Shown piece after piece: positions 43,954-52,679 of a stretch of 64,000 bases of DNA. The DNA is from Micromussa lordhowensis (lineage: Eukaryota > Cnidaria > Anthozoa > Scleractinia > Lobophylliidae), in assembly GCA_964020085.1 (NCBI GenBank), contig OZ026604.1, forward strand, positions 27,026,393 through 27,090,392, given 5' to 3'. The position numbers and the translations under genes are program-made. The notes beneath the pieces are model-generated. The model saw only the letters and a program-made list of their open reading frames with translations. It ran no database searches and was not told where the DNA came from. Each line of letters begins with the position of its first letter. The stretch's first letter is position 1.

Positions 43954-44465
43954 ACCGAAGTGGACCTCTCAGACTTCCTCGGGGATCCCAATCTTCCCAA
44001 CCTGAGGCGGGTTGTAACTTTTCCACTTCTGTCTTTCGTTTCGGTCGTTTCCCTTTCGCGAGTGATTTCATGGCACCGCTTACGGCTCCCTCCAAGCTTT
44101 GTCTGAACACTCCCTTGGACTTGCGAGAGGGTTTTGGTGCTTGGGTGGTGGTGGGTGCTTTACTTAAAGGTTTTTTGGGTCTTGGAATTTTTGAAGAGGA
44201 AGGTTTTTTGGGTCTTGGAATTTTTGAGGTGGAAGGTGTCTCTTTTTTGATGCCGGACGTGGAGGGTGTGGCAGATTCCTGTTTGATTCTGGTTCCATTC
44301 CGCCACGGTGTCTTTGAGTCTGTCTTCGCGCGCGTTGGCAGCTTGCAACAACTGCACTAGGTTCGACACGGTGTCGTCTTTGGGTGGTGACCTTTTTTCG
44401 GGTACGACATCTTCCCCCAGCAACGGATACCCTTGCTCGTCACGCCCTTTCACCGTACACAACAT
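43925..44465 (-). pseudogene. Lys/Pro-rich virion-type protein, frameshifted
   Basis: The first part (44465 onward) includes GYPLLGEDV and a helical NLVQLLQAANARE. Near 44280 the frame changes, and the rest is Lys/Pro/Ser/Thr-rich with a duplicated SKIPRPKKP and a Gly/Ala/Lys segment (FRQSLEGAVSGAMKSLAKGK). The start overlaps the core-like gene by 16 nt. Function unknown; composition resembles minor virion proteins of this group. Confidence 0.5.
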
Positions 44466-44770
44466 GCTCGAAAGCAACCTTCTAAACCACTCCAGAATCC
44501 TCTGCCTTTTTGCTTGAGGAGCTGCTCTCTTCGTCGCTTGACGGAGTTTCTGCGTCTACCCACTTCGCGCAGCACCTTTTTATGTCGTTTCAATTTCCCA
44601 TACGTCGCGGCATCGACGGGGATTCGTTGTTTCAGCAGATTGAGAACCATCTCGCTGACAGCGTTGATCTGATCGGCGTTGGCGTGTGTCAGCAGGTCTT
44701 GACGCTTGTATCGATTGGCTTTTTTCAGGATGCTCTCTAAAAAGGGGCGTTGTCTTCGCAACCGCTTCAT
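44450..44770 (-). CDS. Small basic core-like protein
   Basis: This 106-residue protein has a basic start (MKRLRRQRPFL), LL..ANADQINA, LNLLKQRIP and a repeated-basic tail with KQKGRGFW. It is homologous in pattern to the 91-residue protein of the first element (3113-3388). This family recurs in Polinton-like elements and is probably a virion or core component. A minus-strand TATA (CATATAAG) lies about 40 bp upstream. Confidence 0.6.
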   Translation of the reverse strand: MKRLRRQRPFLESILKKANRYKRQDLLTHANADQINAVSEMVLNLLKQRIPVDAATYGKLKRHKKVLREVGRRRNSVKRRREQLLKQKGRGFWSGLEGCFRACCVR

Positions 44771-44893
44771 CGTCGCTTTCTGTGCCGTGTGGGGGTGGAC
44801 AACGTCTTATATGTAGTGTCTGAGAAAAAGGGAAAGACGGTGTGATAAATTGCCTCAAGGGTTCGAGCCTCAGAGACCACCGAAGCACTCACC

Positions 44894-45118
44894 TCACATG
44901 ACACAGCACGTGAACGATTCCCCAGCGAAGGTTTTTCTTTTACCACTGTCAAATTCTCTCGCTCGTTTTTCGTGGGCCCTCTTCTCTAATGCTTTGGTGA
45001 TGCTCCAGGCTGCTTTGGGTAGACCGGCGACGACCGAGACGGCTCCCCCGCCTTTCTGTTTACGTCTCCTCTTTTTGGCAGCACGTTTCGTTTGAGTCTT
45101 TCGTCTTCGCTTGGCCAT
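44894..45118 (-). CDS. Very basic small protein, core/pX-like
   Basis: 74 residues: an N-terminal Lys/Arg cluster (MAKRRRKTQTKRAAKKRRRK), Gly-Gly-Gly, a hydrophobic stretch (AVSVVAGLPKAAWSI) and a charged helix. Composition resembles DNA-condensing core peptides of adenovirus-like elements. A minus-strand CGATAAAAAG lies about 35 bp upstream. Confidence 0.5.
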   Translation of the reverse strand: MAKRRRKTQTKRAAKKRRRKQKGGGAVSVVAGLPKAAWSITKALEKRAHEKRAREFDSGKRKTFAGESFTCCVM

Positions 45119-45358
45119 GACGCTCGAATGAAGGGTGTCGTCTCTGGAGGGCTTCTTTTTATCGTTTCCTTCGCTTGCGTGTAGCTGCTCTGACTATCAT
45201 GGCAGGTATCATGAAGCAAAATAGGCCCCCTTTCTGTCGAAATCGAAAGAGACCCCCTTTCTGACGTCATCGTCGCGATGTCTTTCTCCCCACGGGGAGG
45301 CGTCTTCTTCTTGGCATGTCGAGGAAGTGAAATGAGGATCGAGGGTGTGTGCCTGTTT

Positions 45359-45884
45359 TTATGTTTTTTCTTCTCCCTCGCCAAGGGATTCCTGACTGAA
45401 GCGTTTGTCGTAACTTTTGACGACTCTGTCATCCGTGGAGGGTGTGAAATCCGTGATGGTGTCGTCCAAGGTTTGCATTTTGGTCAAGAAACTGCTCATC
45501 GAAGCGTCGTCCATACCAGCTCTGACGTAATTTCTGAGTTCAATCAAGGTCTTTTCGTAGGTCGTGTAAGCGAATTTACATGTCCATTTTGAAGGAATAC
45601 TTTTTGAAATCATTCCAACCTTTCAACAAGGTGGCAAAGGACGTCAACCCTACCACGACGAAACTGTCTTTCCACACAGATCCAATCACGATACTCGCGG
45701 CCATGAGCACCAAAGCCATCCCGTTGAAAAAAGCGTTGCACTTTTTGAAACGATAAAACATCTGTCTCTTGCACCACCATTGTTTGTGATAGAAAAGATA
45801 CAAGCCGTCCAATCGATTCAGGGACTCGGCGTCGAGAATCGTGATGGAATGATGTTCATTCATCAAACTGACGGGGATTGTCAT
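45359..45884 (-). pseudogene. Two-TM SLATT-like membrane protein, frameshifted
   Basis: The first 102 codons include an interfacial basic/aromatic part (KQWWCKRQMFYRF) and two hydrophobic segments (AFFNGMALVLMAASIVIG and FVVVGLTSFATLL), then KGWNDFKKYSFK. A frameshift near 45580 moves the rest (FAYTTYEKTLIELRNYVR and an acidic tail) to another frame ending at 45359. The start overlaps the stop of the preceding small gene (ATGA). SLATT-like membership is a suggestion from topology. Confidence 0.5.
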
Positions 45885-46116
45885 GCCTGCTTCTTGGCTT
45901 GTTCTATCTGCTTCGCTATCATCTTGGCGCGTCGTTCATATTCCCATAGTTCATACTTGAAAGCGGTCTCCCCATGGCCCACACTTGTCTGTAACAGGTG
46001 CACGCCGCGACGCGCTTCATGGCGTCGTGGTCCATGCATTGCGGATCCCAGTAGGAGAGGGACCGTTTACATTGATCCAAGAAATGAGGAAACCACTCGA
46101 CTTCACTCTGCAACAT
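45881..46116 (-). pseudogene. Small WF-motif protein A, frameshifted
   Basis: It starts MLQSEVEWFPHFLDQC one base after the stop of the 55-residue gene. After CYRQVWAMG the frame is lost in a G run near 45970; the adjacent frame continues with FKYELWEYERRAK and stops at 45881, overlapping the next ATG. Paralogue of the protein at 47863-48081. Function unknown. Confidence 0.5.
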
Positions 46117-46117
46117 C

Positions 46118-46285
46118 TTATCGCTTTCTTCTTTTCTTTTTTCGTTTGAGCACTTTTCGGACCGCGTTGTTGGCTCCAGCACTCACGCCACCGTACACGG
46201 CGCCTTTCAAAGCTCTGATTCCCAAGGGTTTCAGCATCGACAAGAGGCGTTCTAATTCGCCACCCTTGAGTGTTCTGCGTCTCAT
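46118..46285 (-). CDS. 55-residue basic peptide
   Basis: This short gene starts MRRRTLKGGELERLL, has an Ala/Gly-rich middle (ALKGAVYGGVSAGANNAV) and a Lys/Arg tail. A minus-strand TATA (CTATAAAAAC at about 46345-46352) lies 60 bp upstream, which supports it as the first gene of a small cluster with 45881-46116 and the SLATT-like gene. Composition resembles minor virion peptides. Confidence 0.5.
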   Translation of the reverse strand: MRRRTLKGGELERLLSMLKPLGIRALKGAVYGGVSAGANNAVRKVLKRKKKRRKR

Positions 46286-46294
46286 TGGATGTGG

Positions 46295-47077
46295 TCAGTT
46301 CCGCACGCTGGTGGAATTGCGTGTCACCATGGGACGTCGACCGTTTTTATAGGTGGTGGTGATCGTGTTCGTGGTGGTGATCCCAGCAATGCGACGTCCT
46401 GCCGCCGTTTGTTGTTGATCTTGCAAGATCTGCTCCAGTTGGCACTGCATTTCGGCTTGATTCATACTCATTCGACCCCTGGAGGGACCTGGCCTGACGG
46501 AGGAGGGACGTGACCTGACGGAGGAGGGAGCCGACGAGCCACTGCTCGAGGATGACGAGTGAGGTGGAGAAGGTGTGTTTTGACGCGGTACTCGTCTGGG
46601 TTGTTTTCCACCCGCAGTGGGTCGTCGGGGTTGTTTGCCACCCGTAGTGGGTCGTCGTGGTGTTTTGTACCCCACAATGGGTCAGCCTCCAGTGTATCCT
46701 TGACCGGGTGGTGTGGGTGGACATCCTGCCAGTTGTCTGAGAGCGCGCGTTGTACCCACACCGATTGTGTTGTTCCCCGGTGCAGAGGTAGTGGCTGTTC
46801 CCACACCGATGGTGTTATTCACTGGTTGGGATGTAGTGGCTGTTCCCACACCAATGGTGGGGCCTGGTGCATGGAGGCCCTGTCCAGGGGATGTGGGTGG
46901 CGGCGGTGTGGACAAGGGACCCTCATTGTTGACGGGCGTAGACTGCGTCCAGGACGGAGACCCATACACGTGCAACCTGTCATCGTCCCAAGCATTGAGC
47001 CAGGAGTCGTCGGGCATGTCACTCGACACGCCCAAATCATCATCATCCATCAAGTCGTCGAGCACGTTACTCGCCAT
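46295..47077 (-). pseudogene. Pro/Gly/Ser/Thr-rich protein with in-frame TGA
   Basis: It starts MASNVLDDLMDDDDLG and continues with a low-complexity region holding three NNTIGVGT-type repeats. An in-frame TGA at about 46682 follows, and the same frame stays open to 46295, with RRPTTGGKQP-type repeats and a helical Gln-rich part (AEMQCQLEQILQDQQQ). Minus-strand CATATAATC at about 47133-47142 is the likely TATA. It may be a scaffold or minor virion protein; unknown. Confidence 0.45.
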
Positions 47078-47155
47078 GCTCCCTTGCTTTCTTCGCCAAC
47101 GCTTCTTGCGTATGAATTAGATCCTCAAAGTGGGGTTGATTATATGCTTTCACGA

Positions 47156-47815
47156 TCACTCCTCAGCATCTTGAAACTGATGACATCGCACGAACCCTTC
47201 CTCTTTTAACAAGTGACTCAGGACGCGTTGATCGTCCTTGCTGGTCGGATGCAGATCCAATAGCAGGTAACCAAAAGGGCGATCCGTCACCTTTCTGAAC
47301 GTGTCGAGGACCTCCGACCATTGTGTTGGAAACGATTGCAGCAACAGGTTGCACATTCCCAATTGATCTCTGGGATTCTTGAAGGCCACGATGTAATGGG
47401 CGTTGCGAGAAATGGTCTTGGCGAATTTTCCGTTCGGAAACAGATCCTGACACAAGTAAATGACCGTGATGTTTTGATGATGAGAATGCTTGGTGAAGAG
47501 ATCCAGGACGCGTTTGTCGTTCCCACATTCGTCCATCAGATCGTCCAATACCAGCAAACCTCCTTGAGGGAACCATTTGGGTAACGAGTCACTGTCGGGA
47601 ATCCCTTCGTGAAACTTCACGCCCCCTTTCTTGAGCGGTTCATAGCCCTTTTGCCATGAACCGTAACAATAGTGGATGCTTTTCGGCGTTTGAGCAAACA
47701 AGTCCGCATTGTTCAACAATAAGTTGGTGGTGAACACCGTTTTGCCGCATCCGGAGGGTCCAGTCACCATCAGACTCGCTGGGGTGTGAAATCGAAATGC
47801 TTTACGCCGTTCCAT
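47156..47815 (-). CDS. A32/FtsK-HerA-type genome-packaging ATPase
   Basis: The start MERRKAFRF at 47815 is preferred because the upstream frame has no better ATG. A P-loop TGPSGCGKT appears about 20 residues in, Walker B is LLVLDDLMDE, and the NITVIYLCQDLFP sensor and FKNPRDQ word are present. The length of about 219 residues is normal for Polinton ATPases. It is intact. It packages element DNA into capsids in related systems. Confidence 0.9.
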   Translation of the reverse strand: MERRKAFRFHTPASLMVTGPSGCGKTVFTTNLLLNNADLFAQTPKSIHYCYGSWQKGYEPLKKGGVKFHEGIPDSDSLPKWFPQGGLLVLDDLMDECGNDKRVLDLFTKHSHHQNITVIYLCQDLFPNGKFAKTISRNAHYIVAFKNPRDQLGMCNLLLQSFPTQWSEVLDTFRKVTDRPFGYLLLDLHPTSKDDQRVLSHLLKEEGFVRCHQFQDAEE

Positions 47816-47862
47816 GGCATCGCGCGGACTGACTCGCCACGCGATCACGCTCGTACTTATTT

Positions 47863-48081
47863 CTAGGGAGCACCCGACATGGCGCGCGAACGCTGATAGA
47901 ATAGCTCGAATTGGAATGCAAGGTCCTGGTCTTTCAAGAGGGGTCTCACTCGTCGATTACTATCGCATGTCAAAATGCGTTCAAGAGTGGGACGGTACGG
48001 ATGATTCAAGGGGAGATGGAGACACATGTCCCTGCAAAGGACCAAGGATTGAGGGAACCACTGGACTTCACCACGCAACAT
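47863..48081 (-). CDS. Small WF-motif protein B
   Basis: 72 residues starting MLRGEVQWFPQSLVLC and ending near FQFELFYQRSRAM. Same pattern as the protein at 45881-46116. It lies between protease and ATPase on the same strand. Function unknown. Confidence 0.5.
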   Translation of the reverse strand: MLRGEVQWFPQSLVLCRDMCLHLPLNHPYRPTLERILTCDSNRRVRPLLKDQDLAFQFELFYQRSRAMSGAP

Positions 48082-48116
48082 CTTGTTTCAAATGACAACT
48101 CTTTAATCAATGCCTC

Positions 48117-48692
48117 TTAATTTAACAAATGGTGTACACCGTACAAGGACCCTCGTGTGTCCTGGTGACACTCCATGAATCGGTCGCAAATCTTACGCCA
48201 AGCTAACTCGTTCACAATCAAACGTTCTAACCACATGCCTACTTTATGATTATTGTTCACATAATCGTTCGTTTCGAACTCCTTCAAGAACTCGTTCATG
48301 CTGCGACCCAGAGCATGAAAAATCAGGTAGATCAAAGCATAATCGCCACAACTCTGACTGAATAAGGACTGAAGACTCTTTCCATTGTGCACCCTGTACT
48401 TGAAATGACCATTCAGCCACTCTTGCAAAGGGTGTGTGGTACCGTACACCTCCAAGGGGTGGGCATAACTGTCCATGATTTCACACACGTTCCCCTCGGT
48501 CCACAGCGCTATCCAATGCATCCCGGGTTTGTCGTGAGGATCCGTGTTGACAATGTAGGCTGTGGGTCCCTCTTTGGATGGTGTCTTGGGAAGTCTGTCG
48601 CATGGAACCGTTCCGCAAAAGACGGGGGCCAGCTTCGGATGAGTCCTCGCCAAATGATCCAATTGCAAATTATTCAATGTCACTTTCTCCAT
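48117..48692 (-). CDS. Adenain-like cysteine protease
   Basis: 191 residues with the catalytic order of the adenovirus protease family: His in GMHWIALW, acidic residue in CEIMDSYAHPL and Cys in SQSCGDYALIYL. It processes virion precursor proteins in related systems. Its ATG shares a base with the capsid gene's TGA (TGATG at 48694-48690). Intact. Confidence 0.9.
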   Translation of the reverse strand: MEKVTLNNLQLDHLARTHPKLAPVFCGTVPCDRLPKTPSKEGPTAYIVNTDPHDKPGMHWIALWTEGNVCEIMDSYAHPLEVYGTTHPLQEWLNGHFKYRVHNGKSLQSLFSQSCGDYALIYLIFHALGRSMNEFLKEFETNDYVNNNHKVGMWLERLIVNELAWRKICDRFMECHQDTRGSLYGVHHLLN

Positions 48693-50122
48693 CACTGCTG
48701 ATACACGTCATACACCACGATCTTGTTCTTGTCAATTTCCAAGATATTCTCAAATTCACCGTACAACAAGACGGTGAGATTTTCACCTGGGTTGGCTCCA
48801 AAATTGATCACCAAGCGCAGATCACCGCTCTGTTTGGGGTTCAGCACCGAACTGTGCAAATTCCCGTTGGCTGTGTTATCAAATACAAACAGGGTGCAGT
48901 GCTTGTCTTGTCCCCAGTCCTCCAGTCTGACCATGTTTCCAGTCTTTTTGCGCAGACTTCCTGACGCTTGCAAGAATCTAAAGTAGCCCCTACGGTCTTT
49001 GGCACCACTGTCATGCTGCAGTTCCAGGGTTTCATAGGGATACTCTTCACCTCTCACCAATTGCTTCACAGAGGTGACATTGAACTTTTTGAAAGAAAAC
49101 GGGTACTTGGTGACATCCCCGTTAAAGGCCGCCGCTTCTATCAACGCCACCACCAACACGTTGGGGAGTTGATTGTGAAACGGGTTGTTGCACTCAAAGT
49201 AGCGCTGATCACCCGGGTGAGAGTAAGTGCGAATTTCGCTTCTCACTGTGGGGTAAGTGACCATTTTTCCACTCAGCATGTTGTCCCTCAGTTCTCTGTA
49301 GATCGAGGCAGTGACTCTCACTTGAGCCAGATACAATTTCACTTTCACGTCCTCCTGTCGCAGTCGGAGGGCTTTTGCACCCGCAAATCTCATCGTGAAC
49401 ATGTCCGGGGAGTTGAGATACATCTGGATCTGGATTTGGACGCCTGGAACCAACGCTTTGCTGAGATGAAACACTTCCAGGTAAGGCTTGAATCTCAGGG
49501 TGACCTTGTTTCCTCCAACAAAATCGGCCAATAAACCTTTCATATCACGGATCAGTTGTTGCGTGTCTAGGGACAATGCAGCAAAATCAGCGTGAGCTAG
49601 GTTCAACTGATTGGCCGTGAGAGCATCAGGGACGTTGATGCCATTGAACCACCCCTCCGGCTGCAATATTGTCTCTCCGTCTTGTCGGTTGTTATTCAGT
49701 ATTGCTTCCAGGTAAGCTTTGTAATGATACGTGTCAGTCTGAGGACTGATGAGTGTTCCGTTCAGTCTCACATTGATCTGTTTGAAGAGCGAGTGGGCCA
49801 AATTGTTGACTGGAAAAATGTCCGCCAGATTAGCATTGTCCGCTGCATTCTTCATCTGTAGTTCCACTTCGAAGTAACTTCGATTCAAATCGATGTAATC
49901 TTCCTGGGGATCGATTTGAAAGTCCATGGGATTGATCCCAGTGGTAAAGGGGTTGATGGGAACATAACGGCACGAGGACATGCTGAGGTCCGTGGGTGGT
50001 ATCTTGAACAGATCCAGGGTAGGGTTGAGCACCCCCACCGATCGCGTGTGAGCTATCATGTCCGTCATCGTCGCTTCTTCCTCCTCCTCCTTCTCTTCCT
50101 CTTCAAGGCTGTCTGTATCCAA
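48692..50122 (-). CDS. Major capsid protein, double jelly-roll (F54H12.2-like)
   Basis: 476 residues. After an acidic N-terminus, the frame shows FKIPPTDLSMSSCRYVPINP, then DYIDLNRSYFEVELQ, NLAHSLFKQINVRLNGTLISP and YPYETLEL, which fit the Polinton capsid family often annotated as F54H12.2-like. A minus-strand TATA (GTATAAAGG at about 50167-50172) is 45 bp before the ATG. Intact; forms icosahedral capsids in the predicted virus-like stage. Confidence 0.85.
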   Translation of the reverse strand: MDTDSLEEEEKEEEEEATMTDMIAHTRSVGVLNPTLDLFKIPPTDLSMSSCRYVPINPFTTGINPMDFQIDPQEDYIDLNRSYFEVELQMKNAADNANLADIFPVNNLAHSLFKQINVRLNGTLISPQTDTYHYKAYLEAILNNNRQDGETILQPEGWFNGINVPDALTANQLNLAHADFAALSLDTQQLIRDMKGLLADFVGGNKVTLRFKPYLEVFHLSKALVPGVQIQIQMYLNSPDMFTMRFAGAKALRLRQEDVKVKLYLAQVRVTASIYRELRDNMLSGKMVTYPTVRSEIRTYSHPGDQRYFECNNPFHNQLPNVLVVALIEAAAFNGDVTKYPFSFKKFNVTSVKQLVRGEEYPYETLELQHDSGAKDRRGYFRFLQASGSLRKKTGNMVRLEDWGQDKHCTLFVFDNTANGNLHSSVLNPKQSGDLRLVINFGANPGENLTVLLYGEFENILEIDKNKIVVYDVYQQ

Positions 50123-50166
50123 CGATAGTCGGCGAGATTTGATCTTGAAGGAAGGATCATGCCTCC

Positions 50167-50172
50167 TTTATA
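50167..50172 (-). promoter_or_regulatory. TATA box of the capsid-protease cluster
   Basis: GTATAAAGG on the minus strand, 45 bp before the capsid ATG. Confidence 0.5.
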
Positions 50173-50240
50173 CACTCTTCGTCGCGTCAGACCGCTCGCG
50201 ATGAGAGGAATACGTTTGACGCGTCTTGAGTAGATGGGAT

Positions 50241-50522
50241 TCATGCTCCAAAAATGTCCTTTCTAACTTTCTTCGAGACTTGACGATTGATCAGTTGCTT
50301 CGCTTTACGTTTGACGGCGCGATTGGCTCCTCTCTTGATCCCCGCGAGTCCACCTTTCCAATTGACCTTTGCACCTCGACCCAACCCTTTTATTCCTTCC
50401 ATGGCCGTTTCCGACAGAACGTCACGAAGGACCGCGGGTCCACTTTTCTTGATCTCTTTCCAGAGTCCGCTCCCGGACTGAGTCGCGTCGCTATGAAATC
50501 TCACCAAACCATTGCCTATCAT
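50241..50522 (-). CDS. Gly/Lys-rich minor virion-type protein
   Basis: 93 residues, with SGSGLWKEIKKSG, an amphipathic middle and a basic C-terminus (RAVKRKAKQLINRQV). It is like the small peptides that accompany capsid genes in Polintons and adenovirus-like elements. ATG overlaps the preceding stop (ATGA). Confidence 0.5.
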   Translation of the reverse strand: MIGNGLVRFHSDATQSGSGLWKEIKKSGPAVLRDVLSETAMEGIKGLGRGAKVNWKGGLAGIKRGANRAVKRKAKQLINRQVSKKVRKDIFGA

Positions 50523-51559
50523 GGTTTCTTGACGTGTATCGTGACGACTGTATTTCCGTCTCCGAACTTCACCAATTCGCCTGTTGTCTCAGCCACTTGC
50601 ACTTCTATAATGTCCAAGGTCTCCTTGCGTACAGGAATATATTGAATGTGGAGAGGCTCAAAATACTGAGCTCCTTTTCCGGTGCGACTGAAATTGATTT
50701 CTCGAAGCAAATCCGTCACTTGGTCCCCCACCACAGAGCTTCCACCCACATCGGAATACACAAACAGAGAACGTTTCTCATTCCCTATCACATTCTGGAA
50801 GGCATTGTTGAAGTTCGTGAAACGCCAGTTGCAAAAAATGGACAATTTGAGGACTCCATCTTCGACAGCCCAGTAACGCCGCCCACTCCAGACATCCAGT
50901 CTACCTCTGGAAATATCATTGGGATAGGTCTTGACGGCGCGAGTGAATTCCATCTTCAGATTGGGACCAATGCGGTATTCCGTCTTGACTTCATCGTACT
51001 TGACCCACCCCATTTGAAGTGCTAACTTTTCGTTCAACAACATCAGGTAATGAACGCCAGGGGTGCTCGTGGCAAACGACGTGTCCAATTTGGTGTTGTC
51101 CAGTACTAGGTCTTGACCTTCCCACTTGAACTCGTGGCTGCACGTTTTCCCGTTAACAAATTCTCTCAAGTAACCCGGGGGACTTTTGAAATTGACAATT
51201 TGGGCGAACTTGAAGATGAGGGCTCTCATGAAGCTAAGACCGTCCACTATGTTGTTGTTGTGCAGGATGTCTTGAAAGGTCAGATTCGTTTCAACGCCTT
51301 CCGTGACGTAACTGCCATCGGATTTCCTTTCCTTGATCGCCAACCATTTGGCCCTCAGGAGAGGATTATCCAACTCCTTGAATAGATCCAGATTGATGGC
51401 GGCATCCGGTAACGAGATGGCACTCAATCCCACTTGCCATCCAGAGCCCTCCAAACGTATCGCTTGAGGTAAACGGATCTTGTAATGATTGGCTTTGTTG
51501 TTGGGAAACTCCTTCTTGTTACTGTGACTGGGCAAGGTGACGTAGAATGGATCACTCAT
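50519..51559 (-). CDS. Virion-type protein B (FYVTLPS family)
   Basis: 346 residues, starting MSDPFYVTLPSHSNKKEFP, with WQVGLSAISLP, RSLFVYSDVGGSSVVGDQVTDLLRE and LHIQYIPVR. It is paralogous to the 375-residue protein just upstream, sharing those blocks in the same order. Large proteins of this kind are common in cnidarian Polintons and are likely minor capsid or penton-region proteins, but I cannot assign a fold. It overlaps its upstream neighbour by 8 nt. Confidence 0.6.
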   Translation of the reverse strand: MSDPFYVTLPSHSNKKEFPNNKANHYKIRLPQAIRLEGSGWQVGLSAISLPDAAINLDLFKELDNPLLRAKWLAIKERKSDGSYVTEGVETNLTFQDILHNNNIVDGLSFMRALIFKFAQIVNFKSPPGYLREFVNGKTCSHEFKWEGQDLVLDNTKLDTSFATSTPGVHYLMLLNEKLALQMGWVKYDEVKTEYRIGPNLKMEFTRAVKTYPNDISRGRLDVWSGRRYWAVEDGVLKLSIFCNWRFTNFNNAFQNVIGNEKRSLFVYSDVGGSSVVGDQVTDLLREINFSRTGKGAQYFEPLHIQYIPVRKETLDIIEVQVAETTGELVKFGDGNTVVTIHVKKP

Positions 51560-52679
51560 GCTTGAAATGCAATGTCACTGTGGTCACTCCCGAGGTGAAG
51601 TCTGTCAGAGCACCGGTGTTCTTGGCCACCTGCGTCTCGATAATGTCCAGTACATCGCTGCGCACAGGTATATATTGGATATGTTTGGGCTCGAAATAAT
51701 GCTCTTCGGGATTATAGGGTACTTCTCTCAAGAGATCCGTGATCTGATTTCCCATAATCACGCTCTGACCCACATTCGAGTACACGTACAGGGAACGTTT
51801 TGGAACAACGGTGTGCGTGTGACTTCCAAACGCTTCGTCGAAACTTCGATCCAGGTTCGTGAACACCCAGTTAATGTACACACTCAGGTACAGGGCCTCA
51901 TGATCCGTCTTGAAAAAAAGTTGGTCCTGGTTTCCTTTCACATCGTGAGCTGTCGGAACGTCATAATTCACAAACTCTTTCCTCAGATTGGGTCCCAACA
52001 CGTAACTGCGGTACCCCATTTTAATCCATTTCATTTTCAGGGCCAATTCCAGTCCGATCGTGATCTTGGGCCACGCACGATCTCTGTTAGGTTCTGTACC
52101 CAGGGTGAGCGACGTTCTGGAATTGTCCACGAGACACTCTCCATGATCCGCGCGATGCATCACCATATACGTCAACTTCGACAACTCCTTGTATTCGTAG
52201 TGTGGATCCGTGTCCTTGATCTCCAGGACTTGCTCCGTTCCTTTCTTCTTGTAGCGTGTATCCAGTAGCGTGTTACTCGATTTATCCACCACGTGAGCGT
52301 CGTCGACCTCGGCTTGATCTCCAATGGACCACAAATACAGGCGACGTATTTCATTCATCAACTCCGTTCCACTCCTGGGGGACACAGTCAAATCCGATTC
52401 TTTGATTTCCACATTCCGTGGACTGAACAATACACTTGTGGGACTCCATTCGGCATACCAAGAGAACCGGAACAGAAAAGGATTCGTCAAATTCATGCGG
52501 CGGGTCGTTCGAGGTGTATGCGTGGACAGTGGTAACGAGACGCCACTCAGCCCCACTTTCCAACCCGTTTCTCGGAACTCGAGTGGATAAGGCAACCGGT
52601 TCTTGAAACTGTTCGCTTCATTCGATGGGAACTCCGCCACACACGCATTGCTGCTCAATTGCACGTAAAGATCCTTCAT
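51552..52679 (-). CDS. Virion-type protein A (paralogue of protein B)
   Basis: 375 residues from ATG 52679, which overlaps the integrase stop as ATGA. Blocks: MKDLYVQLSSNACVAEFPSN, GWKVGLSGVSLP, RSLYVYSNVGQSVIMGNQITDLLRE and KHIQYIPVR. The pair A/B suggests a duplication followed by divergence in the middle region. Intact. Confidence 0.6.
   Translation of the reverse strand: MKDLYVQLSSNACVAEFPSNEANSFKNRLPYPLEFRETGWKVGLSGVSLPLSTHTPRTTRRMNLTNPFLFRFSWYAEWSPTSVLFSPRNVEIKESDLTVSPRSGTELMNEIRRLYLWSIGDQAEVDDAHVVDKSSNTLLDTRYKKKGTEQVLEIKDTDPHYEYKELSKLTYMVMHRADHGECLVDNSRTSLTLGTEPNRDRAWPKITIGLELALKMKWIKMGYRSYVLGPNLRKEFVNYDVPTAHDVKGNQDQLFFKTDHEALYLSVYINWVFTNLDRSFDEAFGSHTHTVVPKRSLYVYSNVGQSVIMGNQITDLLREVPYNPEEHYFEPKHIQYIPVRSDVLDIIETQVAKNTGALTDFTSGVTTVTLHFKHE

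Noticed and set aside
44986..45432. 148-codon minus-strand frame overlapping the basic core-like gene
   Set aside because: Composition is not distinctive, it overlaps a better-supported gene with its own TATA, and it contains no recognised motif.
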